Source: Pseudomonas sp. ML2-2023-3
GTDB taxonomy: Bacteria > Pseudomonadota > Gammaproteobacteria > Pseudomonadales > Pseudomonadaceae
Assembly: GCF_037055275.1 (NCBI RefSeq)
Contig: NZ_CP146343.1
Coordinates: 1,088,501-1,152,500, forward strand
Length of the DNA stretch: 64,000 bases
Direction of reading: 5' to 3'
Position numbers and translations under genes: made by a program. The notes beneath the pieces were generated by a model that ran no database searches, was not told the DNA's origin, and was given only the letters and a program-made list of their open reading frames with translations. Below are positions 1 to 7,682 of the stretch, one piece after another; within the stretch, counting starts at the first letter, position 1; every line of letters begins with the position of its first letter.

Positions 1-5
1 GCGGG

Positions 6-2441
6 TTACCACTTGTAGTTGACGCTGGCCATTACGTTGCGGCGATCGCCGTAGTAGCAGTAGAAACCGTCGCAGGTCGACAGGTATTCCTTGTCGAATA
101 CGTTGTTGGCATTAACCGAGACCGTGGCACCCTTGAGCGTTTTACTGACCTTGGAGAGGTCGTAATGCACGGCTGCGTCGTAGACGGTGTAAGCATCGGT
201 GTGCCCGTAGGAAGCATCCGGCACATAGGCCATGCTGCCGATCGCAATGTTGTCGGTTTCACCAATGTAGCGAGCGCCAAAGCCCACGCCGAAGCCATCC
301 AGCACGCCTTTGTGCCAGGTGTAGTCAGCCCAGATGGATGCCTGATGTTCAGGCGTCAGTGGCAGTGGACGGTTCTTGTCCAGCGGGTCGGACACCTTGG
401 TCATTTTGGTGTTGGCGTAGGTGTAGGCGGCTGTCAGCTTCAGGTTGTCGTTGACGTTGCCCACGGCCTCCAGTTCTACACCGCGTACGTTGGCTTCACC
501 CAGTGGTCGGCTGACACCCAGGGTATCGCTGAGCACAATGTTTTTGCGGGTCAGGTCATACACGGCTGCCGTGAACAGCATCTCGGTGCCGGGTGGCTGG
601 TACTTGAGACCCACTTCGTATTGCTTGCCTGTGCCGGGTTTGAAGGCCTTGCCGCCAAAGCCACCCGGCTCGGCCTGGAACGATTCGGCATAGGAAACGT
701 AAGGTGTGAAGCCTGAATCGAACACATAGCTCAGCGCGGCATTGCCGGTGAAGGCGCTGTCGTCACGTTTGTCGCGAGCGTTGTTTTCGTTGTAGAACGT
801 GGTGTCGGTGTGCAGCCAGTCCTGGCGTCCGCCCAGGGTCAAACGCCAGTTATCCAGCGCCATCTGGTCTTGCAGGTAGAGGCCGGTATCACGGGTTTTC
901 TGGTTGTAGTCGTTATAGGCGGTGTATTGGACGTTGCTGAAGTCTTGCCCGTAGATCGGGTTGATTATGTTGCTGGCCGGGGCAGCGCCGTATTGCCATT
1001 TATAGTTGGTGTTGACGCGCTGGTGGTCGAGCCCGATCAGTACGGTGTGCTTGAGGGTGCCGGTGTTGAAGTCCGCCTGGAAGTTGTTATCCACGGCGAA
1101 TTGACTGATGTCCTCGTTCACGATATTGGCGCCGCGCTGCAGAGTGCCGTCGTCGGCAACCGAACCGTAATAACCGCCTGCCGTGATGCCCTGGAAGGAC
1201 AGATCACTTTTGGTGTAGCGCAGGTTCTGGCGGAACTGCCACACATCATCAAAACGGTGCTCAAAGGCGTAGCCGAGTGCGTAGTAGGTTTTGTCGTAGA
1301 ACTCCCACTTTGGATCACCCAGGTTCTCGTGAAACTTCACCTTGCCCGCTGGTGAGTCCACTTTGGTGCCCTGGATCGGCAAGAACTGGCTGGTGATGCC
1401 GGTGTCGTCACGATTGAACTGGCTGAGGAACGTCAGCTTGGTGTCTTCGTTGATGTTCCAGGTCAGGCTGGGCGCGATGTTGTAGCGTTTGTCTTCGTTA
1501 TGATCGATTGCAGTGTTGCTGTCGCGTACCACGCCGCTGACTCGATACAAGAATTGCCCTTCATCATCAATCGGGCCGGTGCTGTCGAAGCTGATCTGCT
1601 TGCGCTGGTAGCTGCCGACTTGTACCTGCACTTCATGGCTTGGGGTGTCTTGCGGGCGACGGCTGACCATGTCCAGCAAGCCGCCAGCAGGTGTCTGGCC
1701 GTAAACCGATGATGCCGGGCCACGGAGCAGGGCTACGCGCTCCAGGTCCCAGGTTTCCAGCTTGGGCATGGTGTAGGAACCCTTGGGCAGCGGCAGGCCG
1801 TCCAGAAACTGGGTCGGTTCAAAACCACGTACCTTCAGCCACTCCGAGCGGCTGTCGCTGCCGTAACTGCTGGCCGTAACGCCGGGCATATAGCGCACCG
1901 CGTCATCCAGGTTCTGCACTGCCCTGTCCTGCATCTGGCTGCGTGTGGCAACGGAGATGGAGCGCGGAGCTTCTGCCAAAGAGGTATCGGTTTTGGTGCC
2001 CGACGCTGTGCGCTGGGCCAGGTAGCCATCAACCGGGCCCCAGGCGCTTTCGTAATTGCCCTGGCCAGAGATAGTCGTTGCCTCCAGGGCCAACGCACCC
2101 TGGGGGATTTCGATCAGTGTGAAGCTGCCAGCAGTGCCGGGCACCAGCTGCAACCCGCTCCCCTGCAATGCTTCACGCAATGCAGTCGTGGCCTCGAACG
2201 TACCTTTGACCGGCGCCGAAGTTTTGCCCGCCAGCAAGGACGAGTCGATGGCCAGGGTGATGCCGGCCTGGCTGGCGATCTGATTCAGGGTGGCCGCCAA
2301 GGGTCCGGCGGGCAGGTTGTAGCTGCGCGCAGACGATGCCTGCTCGCCAGCAACCAGAACGGTACTGGTCAACGGGGCGCAGAGGGCGATGGCGATGGCT
2401 AACAGGCTGGGGCGCAACAACGTGTCGAGGGAGCGGGACAT
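6..2441 (-). CDS. TonB-dependent siderophore receptor with N-terminal signalling domain
   Basis: An 811-residue outer-membrane receptor that should import a ferric siderophore and signal its presence to the adjacent anti-sigma factor. The start at 2441 is chosen because AGGAAC lies 8 bases upstream and a signal peptide (MSRSLDTLLRPSLLAIAIAL) begins there; the reading frame stays open further upstream but without such signals. After the leader comes a secretin/TonB short N-terminal domain (YNLPAGPLAATLNQIASQAG), then the plug with LRGPASSVYGQ and GGLLDMVSRRP, then a 22-strand-type barrel ending in an aromatic residue (VNYKW), as expected for outer-membrane insertion. It is the last gene of a sigma, anti-sigma, receptor cassette, the FecI/FecR/FecA layout. 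The ligand cannot be read from sequence; FoxA-, FiuA- or FpvA-like are all possible. Confidence 0.93.
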   Translation of the reverse strand: MSRSLDTLLRPSLLAIAIALCAPLTSTVLVAGEQASSARSYNLPAGPLAATLNQIASQAGITLAIDSSLLAGKTSAPVKGTFEATTALREALQGSGLQLVPGTAGSFTLIEIPQGALALEATTISGQGNYESAWGPVDGYLAQRTASGTKTDTSLAEAPRSISVATRSQMQDRAVQNLDDAVRYMPGVTASSYGSDSRSEWLKVRGFEPTQFLDGLPLPKGSYTMPKLETWDLERVALLRGPASSVYGQTPAGGLLDMVSRRPQDTPSHEVQVQVGSYQRKQISFDSTGPIDDEGQFLYRVSGVVRDSNTAIDHNEDKRYNIAPSLTWNINEDTKLTFLSQFNRDDTGITSQFLPIQGTKVDSPAGKVKFHENLGDPKWEFYDKTYYALGYAFEHRFDDVWQFRQNLRYTKSDLSFQGITAGGYYGSVADDGTLQRGANIVNEDISQFAVDNNFQADFNTGTLKHTVLIGLDHQRVNTNYKWQYGAAPASNIINPIYGQDFSNVQYTAYNDYNQKTRDTGLYLQDQMALDNWRLTLGGRQDWLHTDTTFYNENNARDKRDDSAFTGNAALSYVFDSGFTPYVSYAESFQAEPGGFGGKAFKPGTGKQYEVGLKYQPPGTEMLFTAAVYDLTRKNIVLSDTLGVSRPLGEANVRGVELEAVGNVNDNLKLTAAYTYANTKMTKVSDPLDKNRPLPLTPEHQASIWADYTWHKGVLDGFGVGFGARYIGETDNIAIGSMAYVPDASYGHTDAYTVYDAAVHYDLSKVSKTLKGATVSVNANNVFDKEYLSTCDGFYCYYGDRRNVMASVNYKW

Positions 2442-2530
2442 TCGGCGGGTTCCTGAATGGAAATGTTTCTGATGCCTCTCTGCCGGATGAGAGTTGAAAA
2501 GTGATAGGGCTGATTGAAAATAATTTAGAT

Positions 2531-3508
2531 TCAGTTCGCCGACGGTTTGGCGCTGACGGTGATCCACCACGGGGTACGTTGCTCGATACGCACTGGCAAG
2601 GTCGGCTGCAAGGCATTGAGCGACCGTTCGATGTTGTTCAGTGGAAAGCTGCCGGTGATGCGCAGGTCGGCGACTTCGGGGCCTACGCCCAGATGGCCGA
2701 CGTGATAGCGACTGAGTTCGCTGACCATGTCGGCCAGGCGCACGTTGTCCAGCACCAGCATGCCCCGCGTCCAGGCGTCTGCCCCCGGGCTGAGGGTGAG
2801 CATCTGGCCCAGGCGGTCGCGGCGCATCAGGACCTGCTGGCCTTCGCTATAGATGATGTGGTCTGCGCTGTTCTCAGGGTGTGCTTCGACTCGCGATTGC
2901 AGCACGCTCAGGCGCGTGCCGTCGTCTTCGCCCTTGACCATGAACCGTGTGCCCAGTGCGCGCAGGCTGCCGTCGCGGGTTTGCACGATAAACGGTCGAG
3001 GGTCGCCATGGCCGGTCTCAACCATGATCTCGCCTTCCTGCAGGATGATGCGTCGGGTCGTTTCATCAAACTGCACATCGACTGCGCTGTGGGTGTTGAG
3101 GTTGAGCAGCGTGCCATCGGCCAGGCGCAACTGGCGTTGTTCGCCGGTGGCGGTGCGCTGGTCGGCCATCCAGTAATCAATGGGCAGGTAGTTTTTACCG
3201 GCGAACAAGGCCAGCCCACATACCAGCGCGATACTGGCCAGGCCACTGCCGATTTTGCGCACCTGTCCCTGTACGCCGTTGCGGGCATTGAGCAAGGCGT
3301 TGCGCGCCGGGATGCTGGTAGTGCTGAAGCGCTGATCGAGCATGCCCAGTTGCAGCCACGCGCGGGCGTGTTCTTCGCTGGCGCTGTACCACTTGGCAAA
3401 TTCGGCCTGCTCCACGGCACTGCCGCTGCCGCAATCCAGGCACAACTGCCAGGCGATGGCGGCGTCCAGCACCTGAGAGGAAACCGGTTTGGTGTTGGCC
3501 TGGCTCAT
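2531..3508 (-). CDS. FecR-family anti-sigma factor
   Basis: A 325-residue inner-membrane anti-sigma regulator. It should hold the ECF sigma factor encoded just upstream until the TonB receptor signals. Visible parts are an N-terminal cytoplasmic DUF4880-like region (AIAWQLCLDCGSGSAVEQAE), a membrane segment near residues 95-110 (SGLASIALVCGLALFAG) and a periplasmic FecR domain (LADGTLLNLNTHSAVDVQFD, then GEIMVETGHGDPRPFIVQT and LGTRFMVKGEDDGTRLSVLQ). The start at 3508 gives an ATGA overlap with the sigma gene, which implies translational coupling; upstream in-frame codons lie inside the sigma gene and were not used. The receptor follows after about 90 bases. Confidence 0.92.
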   Translation of the reverse strand: MSQANTKPVSSQVLDAAIAWQLCLDCGSGSAVEQAEFAKWYSASEEHARAWLQLGMLDQRFSTTSIPARNALLNARNGVQGQVRKIGSGLASIALVCGLALFAGKNYLPIDYWMADQRTATGEQRQLRLADGTLLNLNTHSAVDVQFDETTRRIILQEGEIMVETGHGDPRPFIVQTRDGSLRALGTRFMVKGEDDGTRLSVLQSRVEAHPENSADHIIYSEGQQVLMRRDRLGQMLTLSPGADAWTRGMLVLDNVRLADMVSELSRYHVGHLGVGPEVADLRITGSFPLNNIERSLNALQPTLPVRIEQRTPWWITVSAKPSAN

Positions 3509-4029
3509 GTCGGTTCGCCATACAAGGCGATATAGCACTGGCGGATGCCCTGGGCCAGATACTGGCGTACGCGGGGCACAGACACGCCAAGGCGTTCGGC
3601 GATTTCAGCGTGGGTCAGGCCATCCAGACGGCTGTGAAGGAAGGCTGCACGGGACTTGCTCGACAGCTTGCCCAGCAGGCGATCGATGGCCCTGAGGTCT
3701 TCAAGGATCAGGTGCTGGGCTTCGGGTGAGGGGTGTTCGGCCTCGGGGATCAGCATCAGCTCGTTGAGCCAGGCCTGCTCCAGTGCCGCGCGGCGAAAAT
3801 AGTCGAACAGCAGGCCCTTGGCGATGGCCGCCAGCAATGCCCGTGGTTCGCGGGGGGCTTGCAGTCCTGGGCGGCCGAGCAGGCGCACAAAAGTGTCCTG
3901 ACTCAGGTCTTCGGCCCGCTGCGGGCAGGCCACGTTACGCCGCAACCACGCCAGCAGCCAGCCGCGATGGTCGCGATAAAGCGCTCCAACCAGCTCACTG
4001 TGTGGGTTTTGGACTGACGACAAAGACAT
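3505..4029 (-). CDS. FecI-type ECF sigma factor
   Basis: A 174-residue extracytoplasmic-function sigma factor with region 2 (residues about 10-75, containing AEDLSQDTFVRLLGRP) and region 4 (about 115-165, LDGLTHAEIAERLGVSVPRV). It should direct RNA polymerase to the receptor gene promoter when released by the anti-sigma factor encoded immediately downstream. The ATG at 4029 is preferred over an upstream TTG. A Fur-box-like sequence lies about 20-40 bases upstream, so the whole cassette is probably repressed by iron. The stop codon overlaps the anti-sigma start as ATGA. Confidence 0.92.
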   Translation of the reverse strand: MSLSSVQNPHSELVGALYRDHRGWLLAWLRRNVACPQRAEDLSQDTFVRLLGRPGLQAPREPRALLAAIAKGLLFDYFRRAALEQAWLNELMLIPEAEHPSPEAQHLILEDLRAIDRLLGKLSSKSRAAFLHSRLDGLTHAEIAERLGVSVPRVRQYLAQGIRQCYIALYGEPT

Positions 4030-4048
4030 CACCGACGGCAAGTTTTAA

Positions 4049-4067
4049 CTAACGATAATTATTCGCG
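4049..4067 (-). promoter_or_regulatory. Fur-box-like operator upstream of the first fecI-type gene
   Basis: The AT-rich 19-bp stretch CTAACGATAATTATTCGCG matches much of the classic Fur consensus GATAATGATAATCATTATC when read as three NATWAT-like units. Its place directly upstream of an iron-starvation sigma gene is what is expected for Fur repression. This is a pattern match only. Confidence 0.6.
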
Positions 4068-4143
4068 ATTGTGTCAGAGGGAATGGTCCTACGCAATTGA
4101 CGCTCATCGGATGGCAGACCGGGAGGGGTAAAAACCATTTTTT

Positions 4144-4229
4144 GTGGGAGCGGGCTTGCTCGCGATGAAATCGCTGCGGTGTGTCTGATGGACCGGGTTG
4201 TTTGAATCGCGAGCAAGCCCGCTCCCACA
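4144..4229. repeat. REPIN-type inverted pair of REP elements
   Basis: Two outward copies of GTGGGAGCGGGCTTGCTCGC form an imperfect palindrome with about 45 bases between them. The same unit recurs at 13003-13087, 23351-23435 and 28363-28446. All are intergenic, as is usual for Pseudomonas REPINs mobilised in trans by RAYT transposases; no RAYT gene is in this window. Confidence 0.9.
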
Positions 4230-4231
4230 GA

Positions 4232-4942
4232 TTAAAAACCGTGCATCTGCTTGCGCCGTTGCCACTGGTTCAGCCGCTGTTGCAGGGCCTGGGGGGTGTC
4301 GATGCCTTGGGTGCGGGCACGGTTGAACAGGATCAACGCCAGTTCGGCGGTGGCCAGGGCATCTGCGCTGGCGTTGTGGCGGTCTTCGACCTGCAGGTTG
4401 AAGTGGTTGATCCATTGATCAAGTCCGGCTTCGCGCAGATTCACCTGGGGACAAAGCATGGGTGCCAGTGCCGCCACATCCAGAAACGGATGCTGCAAGC
4501 GGTAGCCCAGGCTGTCCTTGAGGGCACGGGCGAGCATGTGCTGGTCAAACGGCGCATGGAACGCCAGCACCGGGCTGTCGCCAACAAAATCCATGAAGTC
4601 GAGCAGGGCATCGACCGGGTCGCTGCCTGCGGCAATGGCGGCAGGCCCCAGCTCATGGAGCAACATGCTGGGGCTCAAGGGGTTGTCGGGGCGCAGCAGG
4701 GTGCGTTCAAACCCCTGGCTGAAGTCAATGGCGCCGTCCTCAATGACCACCGCACCGATCGACAGCACTTGGTCGCGATTGAGGTTCAGGCCGGTGGTTT
4801 CCAGATCGACCACCACCCAGCGTTGCGTGCGCATGGGTGTCTCGCTCAACCCGCAGGCGGTCGGCAGTCGCAGCAGGCGCTGATGCTGCTCAAGGCTGAG
4901 CACCGGTTTTTTTCGTGGCAACAACCATGACAGCAGGCTCAT
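4232..4942 (-). CDS. DnaQ-like 3'-5' exonuclease
   Basis: A 236-residue DEDDh-type exonuclease related to the DNA polymerase III epsilon subunit. Motif ExoI is VVVDLETTGLNL with the D-x-E metal ligands, and ExoIII is HNASADALATAEL with the H-x4-D pair. The first 40 residues, with LLSWLLPRKKPVLSLEQHQR, are a short family-specific leader. The ATG overlaps the stop of the upstream CNMP/CBS/DUF294 gene as ATGA, so the two are translated together. I recall the same pair beside the acetate genes (acs/actP) in other Pseudomonas, which are not in this window. It is probably a repair or editing nuclease rather than the replicative proofreader, because the replicative dnaQ sits elsewhere beside rnhA. 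Confidence 0.88.
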   Translation of the reverse strand: MSLLSWLLPRKKPVLSLEQHQRLLRLPTACGLSETPMRTQRWVVVDLETTGLNLNRDQVLSIGAVVIEDGAIDFSQGFERTLLRPDNPLSPSMLLHELGPAAIAAGSDPVDALLDFMDFVGDSPVLAFHAPFDQHMLARALKDSLGYRLQHPFLDVAALAPMLCPQVNLREAGLDQWINHFNLQVEDRHNASADALATAELALILFNRARTQGIDTPQALQQRLNQWQRRKQMHGF

Positions 4943-6873
4943 AGCTGATACCGCAGGGCCAGGCTGCTTTGCAGGCGCTGGGCCTGGCGCAGGGCTTCAC
5001 GCAGGATGCGTCGGTCCAGCTGGTTGAGGCTGTCAGGGTCGACGCGGTTGGAGTACGCACGGTTTTCCCGGGTTTGCAGCTGGTGCTGCTGCATGCGGGT
5101 TTGCTGGATGAAGTGATAGGCCTCTTCATAGGCGGCCCCGTCCAGTGGCTCGATCACGTGCAGGGTGACCAGCTGGCGCAGACGTTCCAGGGTATTGTTG
5201 GCTTCGACCCCGTTGGCCAGCGCCAGCAAGCGCGCGCCGTCAACGAAAGGCGTGAGGCCCTGGATCTTGAGGTCGAGGGTGGCCTTGTCGCCGCCTTTGC
5301 GTTCCAGCACAAACTCACGAAAGCGCCCCACGGGCGGGCGATGACGCAGTGCGTTGTCGGCCATCATGCGCTGGAACAGACGGTTGTCGGCGACCTGTCC
5401 AAGCATGCCGCGGCGCAGTTGCTCACAGCCCTGTTCATCGCCCCAGACCACCCGCAGGTCGAAATAAATGGCGGAGGCCAGCAGGTTTTCAGGGGTGGCT
5501 TCGCGGATAAATGCGGCAAAACGGCGGGCCCACTCGGCGCGTGACAGGCACAGGTCGGGGTTGCCGGCCATGATGTTGCCCTTGCACAGGGTGAAGCCGC
5601 AGGCTGCCAGGTGCTGGTTGATCTGCTGGGCGATGGGTAGCAGGCGCTGGCGAATCTCGGCGGCCTGGGCGTCATCCCTGGCCTCGAACAGAATGCCGTT
5701 GTCCTGGTCGGTGTGCAGGGTTTGCTCGCGTCGGCCTTCACTGCCAAAACACAGCCAGGTAAACGGTACGCCGGGGTCGCCCTTGTCAGCCAGCACCAGT
5801 TCGATTACCCGGCATACGGTGTGGTCGTTGAGCTGGGTGATGATGTGGGTGATCTGCGTGGAGGACGCACCGTGGGCCAGCATGCGCTCCACCAGTTGGC
5901 CGATTTCACCGCGCAGGTTGATCAGGGTATCCAGCCGTGGCGCGTGGCGGATGGTGCGCGCCAGATGGACCAGATCGACCCGTTGCAGAGAGAACAGATC
6001 GCGTTCGGACACCACGCCACACAGGCGCTGGTCCTTGACCAGGCACACGTGGGCAATGTGCCGTTCGGTCATGGCGATGGCGGCGTCGAAGGCGCTGTTA
6101 TCCGGGCTCAGGTAGAACGGGTCGGGTGTCATGTGCAGTTCGATGGCTTGCGCAAAATCCTCAATGCCATTGGCCACCACCTGACGCAGGTCGCGCAGGG
6201 TGAAAATCCCCAGGGGCGATTTGTGTTCGTCGACGATCACAATGCTGCCCACTTGCTGTTCGTGCATCAGCCGTACGGCTTCGCGCAGCGAGACGGTGGG
6301 CGCACAGGTCACAGGGTGGCGCATGGCCAGTTCGCCCAGGCGGGTATTGAGCGAGTATTGGGTGCCCAGGGTTTCAGCCGCTTTTTGCTGAACCTGCTGA
6401 TTGACCTTGTCGAGCAGGCTGCTGACGCCACGCAGGGCAAAGTCGCGGAACTCGTCGGACAGGCCAAACAGTTTGATAAATGCGAGTTTGTTCAGTTGCA
6501 GGCAAAACGTGTCTTCGGCCGCGCGGTGTTCAGTGCGGGTGGCGCGCTCGCCCAGCAAGGCGGCAAGCGGGAAGCACTCGCCAGCGGTGATCTCGAAGGT
6601 GGTCTGGGCTTCTTCGCGGCCCACGTGGGTGCGCTCGCCCACCACACGGCCCTGCTTGACGATATAGAAGTGTTCCACCGGGCCGTCGGTCGGTCGGATG
6701 ATGCTTTCGCCGGGGGCATAGAAGCGCAGTTGGCACTGCTCGACCAGATACGCCAGGTGAGTGTTTTCCATTTGGTTAAAGGGCGGGAATCGCTGCAAAA
6801 ACTGCATGGTGCCGTGAATGTTCTGTAGCACCGCGGTTTTCCCTGCCTGGAGAAACGCATCCGATTTACTCAT
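4939..6873 (-). CDS. Cyclic-nucleotide-binding/CBS/DUF294 nucleotidyltransferase-like protein
   Basis: A 644-residue multidomain signalling protein. An N-terminal CNMP-binding fold (about residues 25-145, with YAPGESIIRPTDGPVEHFYI) is followed by a CBS pair (about 180-300, MHEQQVGSIVIVDEHKSPLG and AHVCLVKDQRLCGVVSERDL). A DUF294 putative nucleotidyltransferase follows (about 325-460, FGSEGRREQTLHTDQDNGI, a G-S-x-G-R-x-E-x-x-x-x-T-D-x-D pattern like GlnD/GlnE), and then a DUF294 C-terminal substrate-binding domain. The domain order suggests adenine-nucleotide or cAMP sensing coupled to modification of a partner, but the target is unknown. It is coupled to the downstream exonuclease gene by ATGA. 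Confidence 0.88.
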   Translation of the reverse strand: MSKSDAFLQAGKTAVLQNIHGTMQFLQRFPPFNQMENTHLAYLVEQCQLRFYAPGESIIRPTDGPVEHFYIVKQGRVVGERTHVGREEAQTTFEITAGECFPLAALLGERATRTEHRAAEDTFCLQLNKLAFIKLFGLSDEFRDFALRGVSSLLDKVNQQVQQKAAETLGTQYSLNTRLGELAMRHPVTCAPTVSLREAVRLMHEQQVGSIVIVDEHKSPLGIFTLRDLRQVVANGIEDFAQAIELHMTPDPFYLSPDNSAFDAAIAMTERHIAHVCLVKDQRLCGVVSERDLFSLQRVDLVHLARTIRHAPRLDTLINLRGEIGQLVERMLAHGASSTQITHIITQLNDHTVCRVIELVLADKGDPGVPFTWLCFGSEGRREQTLHTDQDNGILFEARDDAQAAEIRQRLLPIAQQINQHLAACGFTLCKGNIMAGNPDLCLSRAEWARRFAAFIREATPENLLASAIYFDLRVVWGDEQGCEQLRRGMLGQVADNRLFQRMMADNALRHRPPVGRFREFVLERKGGDKATLDLKIQGLTPFVDGARLLALANGVEANNTLERLRQLVTLHVIEPLDGAAYEEAYHFIQQTRMQQHQLQTRENRAYSNRVDPDSLNQLDRRILREALRQAQRLQSSLALRYQL

Positions 6874-7045
6874 TACTGATACCGCGTTGTTGGTGGTTAA
6901 CCGTTGTTGTTATGACCGGACAGGGCTTCGCCCCATGGCGTACTTCTATCCCTCATGCTCGGCGGTCTGCACGCGGGTGCCCATTGGACGTAAGTCTATG
7001 GGGCCAGGGTTCTGAGACGGCTTTCAAAAAGGCGGACAGGTTTTT

Positions 7046-7060
7046 GTACATTATTTGTAC
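7046..7060. promoter_or_regulatory. Perfect inverted repeat, possible operator
   Basis: GTACA-TTATT-TGTAC is a perfect 5-bp inverted repeat with a 5-bp AT-rich spacer. It lies in the 290-bp gap between the divergent CNMP/CBS gene and the response-regulator gene, about 110 bases upstream of the latter. No regulator could be assigned. Confidence 0.35.
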
Positions 7061-7167
7061 TGCAAGGCTTGGAAATGCGAATGGCTAAGTGCACATTGGC
7101 AAATGGTCAGGGATAACCGACTACGCTCTTAGGATATTTCGCCGACAAGTTTGCTTTAGAGAAACAT

Positions 7168-7608
7168 ATGACTGAGCACGACATTTTGACTGACGCCGAA
7201 CGTGAGGCCTTGAAAGAGGTCATGCTGACCCCTGCTTCGGCTTCATCATGTGTGTTGATTGTTGAGGACGATCCAGTGGCTCGGGAGTTGTTGGCGGAGC
7301 TTCTGGAACTCAATGCAATCGAAAGCCTCACGGCCAGCAATGAAGAGCAGGCGCTGGCGCTGTTGGCATCGGACAAGCCGATTAACCTGATGATCACCGA
7401 TTTACGCATGCTGCCCCACGATGGCTTGCACTTGATTCGCAAAGTGCGCGAGTCGGATCAGGCCACCTTGCCGATTATCATCATGTCGGGGGATGCGAGT
7501 GTGCGCGATGCCATCGATGCCATGCATCTGCATGTGGTGGACTTTCTGCTCAAGCCGATTGATACCGCCAAGTTGCTCAAGCTGATCCGTCAGGAACTGG
7601 GGATCTAG
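7168..7608 (+). CDS. Single-domain response regulator (receiver only)
   Basis: A 146-residue CheY-like receiver preceded by a 25-residue non-conserved leader. The acidic pair is D34/D35 (VEDD), the phospho-acceptor is D78 (LMITDLRM), the switch residue is S107 (IIMSGD) and the invariant lysine is K129 (LLKPID). There is no output domain, so it must act through a partner. No histidine kinase gene is adjacent; the neighbours are the divergent CNMP/CBS gene and convergent glcB. A strong terminator follows within 40 bases. Confidence 0.92.
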   Translation: MTEHDILTDAEREALKEVMLTPASASSCVLIVEDDPVARELLAELLELNAIESLTASNEEQALALLASDKPINLMITDLRMLPHDGLHLIRKVRESDQATLPIIIMSGDASVRDAIDAMHLHVVDFLLKPIDTAKLLKLIRQELGI

Positions 7609-7638
7609 GGCTTGCTGCGGGAAGGTGGGTCAAGGCAA

Positions 7639-7671
7639 TAAAAAAAGCCCCGAATGTTCGGGGCTTTTTTT
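7639..7671. terminator. Bidirectional rho-independent terminator
   Basis: The perfect 8-bp stem GCCCCGAA-TG-TTCGGGGC is flanked by an A-run on the left and a T-run on the right, so it can end both the response-regulator transcript (+) and the convergent glcB transcript (-). Confidence 0.93.
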
Positions 7672-7682
7672 ATCGTGACGGG

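Noticed and set aside
2501..3535. A 344-codon plus-strand frame opposite the first anti-sigma gene
   Set aside because: It mirrors a well-supported FecR-family gene and shows no protein family features.
4104..4415. A 103-codon minus-strand frame across the first REPIN
   Set aside because: Most of it is translated palindromic repeat plus an out-of-frame part of the exonuclease gene.
5713..6828. A 371-codon plus-strand frame opposite the CNMP/CBS gene
   Set aside because: It is an antisense shadow in high-GC DNA; the minus-strand protein has clear domains.
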